The position numbers were made by a program, and so were the translations under genes. From an uncultured Nitrosomonadales bacterium (lineage in GTDB: Bacteria > Pseudomonadota > Gammaproteobacteria > Burkholderiales > Gallionellaceae): 7,403 nucleotides of DNA. The notes beneath the pieces were generated by a model. That model was not told the origin of the DNA. It was given only the letters and a program-made list of their open reading frames with translations, and did no database searches. The stretch's first letter is position 1, and each line of letters starts with the position of its first letter. This document shows positions 6,943-7,403 of the stretch, piece after piece. The DNA lies in assembly GCA_903934275.1 (NCBI GenBank), contig CAIZNF010000195.1, forward strand, positions 1 through 7,403, given 5' to 3'.

Positions 6943-7206
6943 TTACGCCATTGCCTTGATGGCCGCAGAAAGGCGGCTCTTATGTCGAGCAGCCTTGTTC
7001 TTGTGGATTATTTTCTTGTCGGCGATGCTGTCCACAGCACTCACAGACTCTTTGTAAACGGCTTGAGCGGCGACCTTGTCACCAGCTTCAATCGCCTTGA
7101 TAACCTTTTTGACCGCAGTGCGCAATTCCGAGCGCAGGCTGCTGTTATGAGCATTCTGTTTAACTGCCTGACGTGCACGCTTGCGGGCTTGTGCGCTATT
7201 TGCCAT
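6943..7206 (-). CDS. rpsT: 30S ribosomal protein S20
   Basis: An 87-residue, strongly basic protein matching bacterial S20 end to end: [13 protein letters not shown] at the start, the lysine-rich helix [10 protein letters not shown] (30-39) in the middle, and the [14 protein letters not shown] block (66-79) near the C-terminus. S20 binds 16S rRNA in the body of the small subunit as an early assembly protein. The ATG at 7206 has AAGGAG at 7212-7217, five bases upstream. It is probably a single-gene transcript: a good promoter lies 40-70 bases upstream and a hairpin terminator follows. In other bacteria S20 represses its own translation; nothing in this leader lets me confirm that here. Confidence 0.98.
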   Translation of the reverse strand: MANSAQARKRARQAVKQNAHNSSLRSELRTAVKKVIKAIEAGDKVAAQAVYKESVSAVDSIADKKIIHKNKAARHKSRLSAAIKAMA

Positions 7207-7245
7207 GACTACTCCTTGAGAATTCGGTACAACGGAAAGGCGCGC

Positions 7246-7274
7246 ATTCTAGTGGCTCATCCGAGCTTTTGCAA
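7246..7274 (-). promoter_or_regulatory. Sigma70-type promoter of rpsT
   Basis: On the minus strand TTGCAA (7269-7274, four of six consensus matches) and TAGAAT (7246-7251, five of six) are separated by exactly 17 bases. Upstream of the -35 box is an A-tract followed by TTT (about 7274-7283) that could act as an UP element. Immediately downstream of the -10 box comes GCGCGCC, a G+C-rich discriminator of the kind seen in stringently controlled ribosomal promoters. The predicted RNA start is near 7239, giving a leader of about 30 bases. Confidence 0.72.
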
Positions 7275-7283
7275 ATTTTTTTG

Positions 7284-7403
7284 CGGGGACAGGCGATTTA
7301 CTGTGAAACTCGTGTAGCGATTCGTTCACCTCTTCCGTCCGCTTACGTGATAACCAGAGGCTTTGCGATTTTGCAGGCTAGAACGAATAGATTGCGAAAG
7401 ACC
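7284..7403. other. Right-end region without a recognised gene
   Basis: About 120 bases upstream of the rpsT promoter with no supported gene. ATTCGTTC at 7320-7327 and GAACGAAT at 7381-7388 are perfect inverted copies, but eight bases at a 53-base distance may be chance. A reading frame from GTG at 7347 stays open to the window edge for 19 codons. It has no visible ribosome-binding site and no recognisable sequence. Confidence 0.35.

Noticed and set aside
7320..7388. Inverted copies ATTCGTTC and GAACGAAT flanking 53 bases upstream of rpsT, considered as a recombination site or operator.
   Set aside because: Eight-base arms at this distance are not rare by chance, and no integrase, target or further repeat supports it.
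7347..7403. A plus-strand frame from GTG at 7347 to the right edge, possibly the start of a gene divergent from rpsT.
   Set aside because: Nineteen codons without a ribosome-binding site or recognisable family; open by chance is quite likely.

Overview
The window looks like a piece of betaproteobacterial chromosome. Protein families, gene order (rpsT followed by argD-argF-argG) and the abundant small palindromic repeats would fit a member of the Nitrosomonadales such as the Gallionellaceae. That placement is inferred from remembered family resemblance, not from a search. All nine confident genes lie on the minus strand, so the window is transcribed from right to left.

From the right: about 195 bases upstream of rpsT hold a good sigma70-type promoter with a GC-rich discriminator (7246-7274). 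Next comes rpsT (ribosomal protein S20, 6943-7206), then a 189-base gap with two minus-strand hairpins, the first a probable rpsT terminator and the second an intrinsic-terminator-like structure just ahead of argD. The tight arginine block follows: argD (acetylornithine aminotransferase, 5581-6753), argF (ornithine carbamoyltransferase, 4617-5567) and argG (argininosuccinate synthase, 3310-4536). Together these convert N-acetylglutamate semialdehyde, by way of ornithine and citrulline, to argininosuccinate, apart from the deacetylation or transacetylation step. Downstream are five smaller genes: a macro-domain protein (2779-3270), a PpnP-type nucleoside phosphorylase (2430-2750), a YajQ-family nucleotide-binding protein (1830-2318), a DJ-1/PfpI protein (1206-1748) and a membrane-anchored methyltransferase (286-1119). 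The last 285 bases at the left have no gene I can support.

The most distinctive aspect is the repeat load. Five short palindromic elements of at least three kinds lie in or between the genes. Three have a GTAG head typical of REP sequences mobilised by RAYT transposases; two of these supply the TAG stop codons of argF and argG, and one sits directly in front of the methyltransferase start. A fourth element of a different family is embedded in frame inside the methyltransferase gene. A fifth, a long inverted repeat containing 10-base tandem units, separates ppnP from yajQ.

I see no CRISPR array, phage gene, transposase, tRNA or rRNA, and no clear undescribed multi-gene system. Most of the window is ordinary housekeeping DNA. 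The leads are the methyltransferase, the macro-domain protein, the two-hairpin leader of argD and the repeats' contact with coding sequence.
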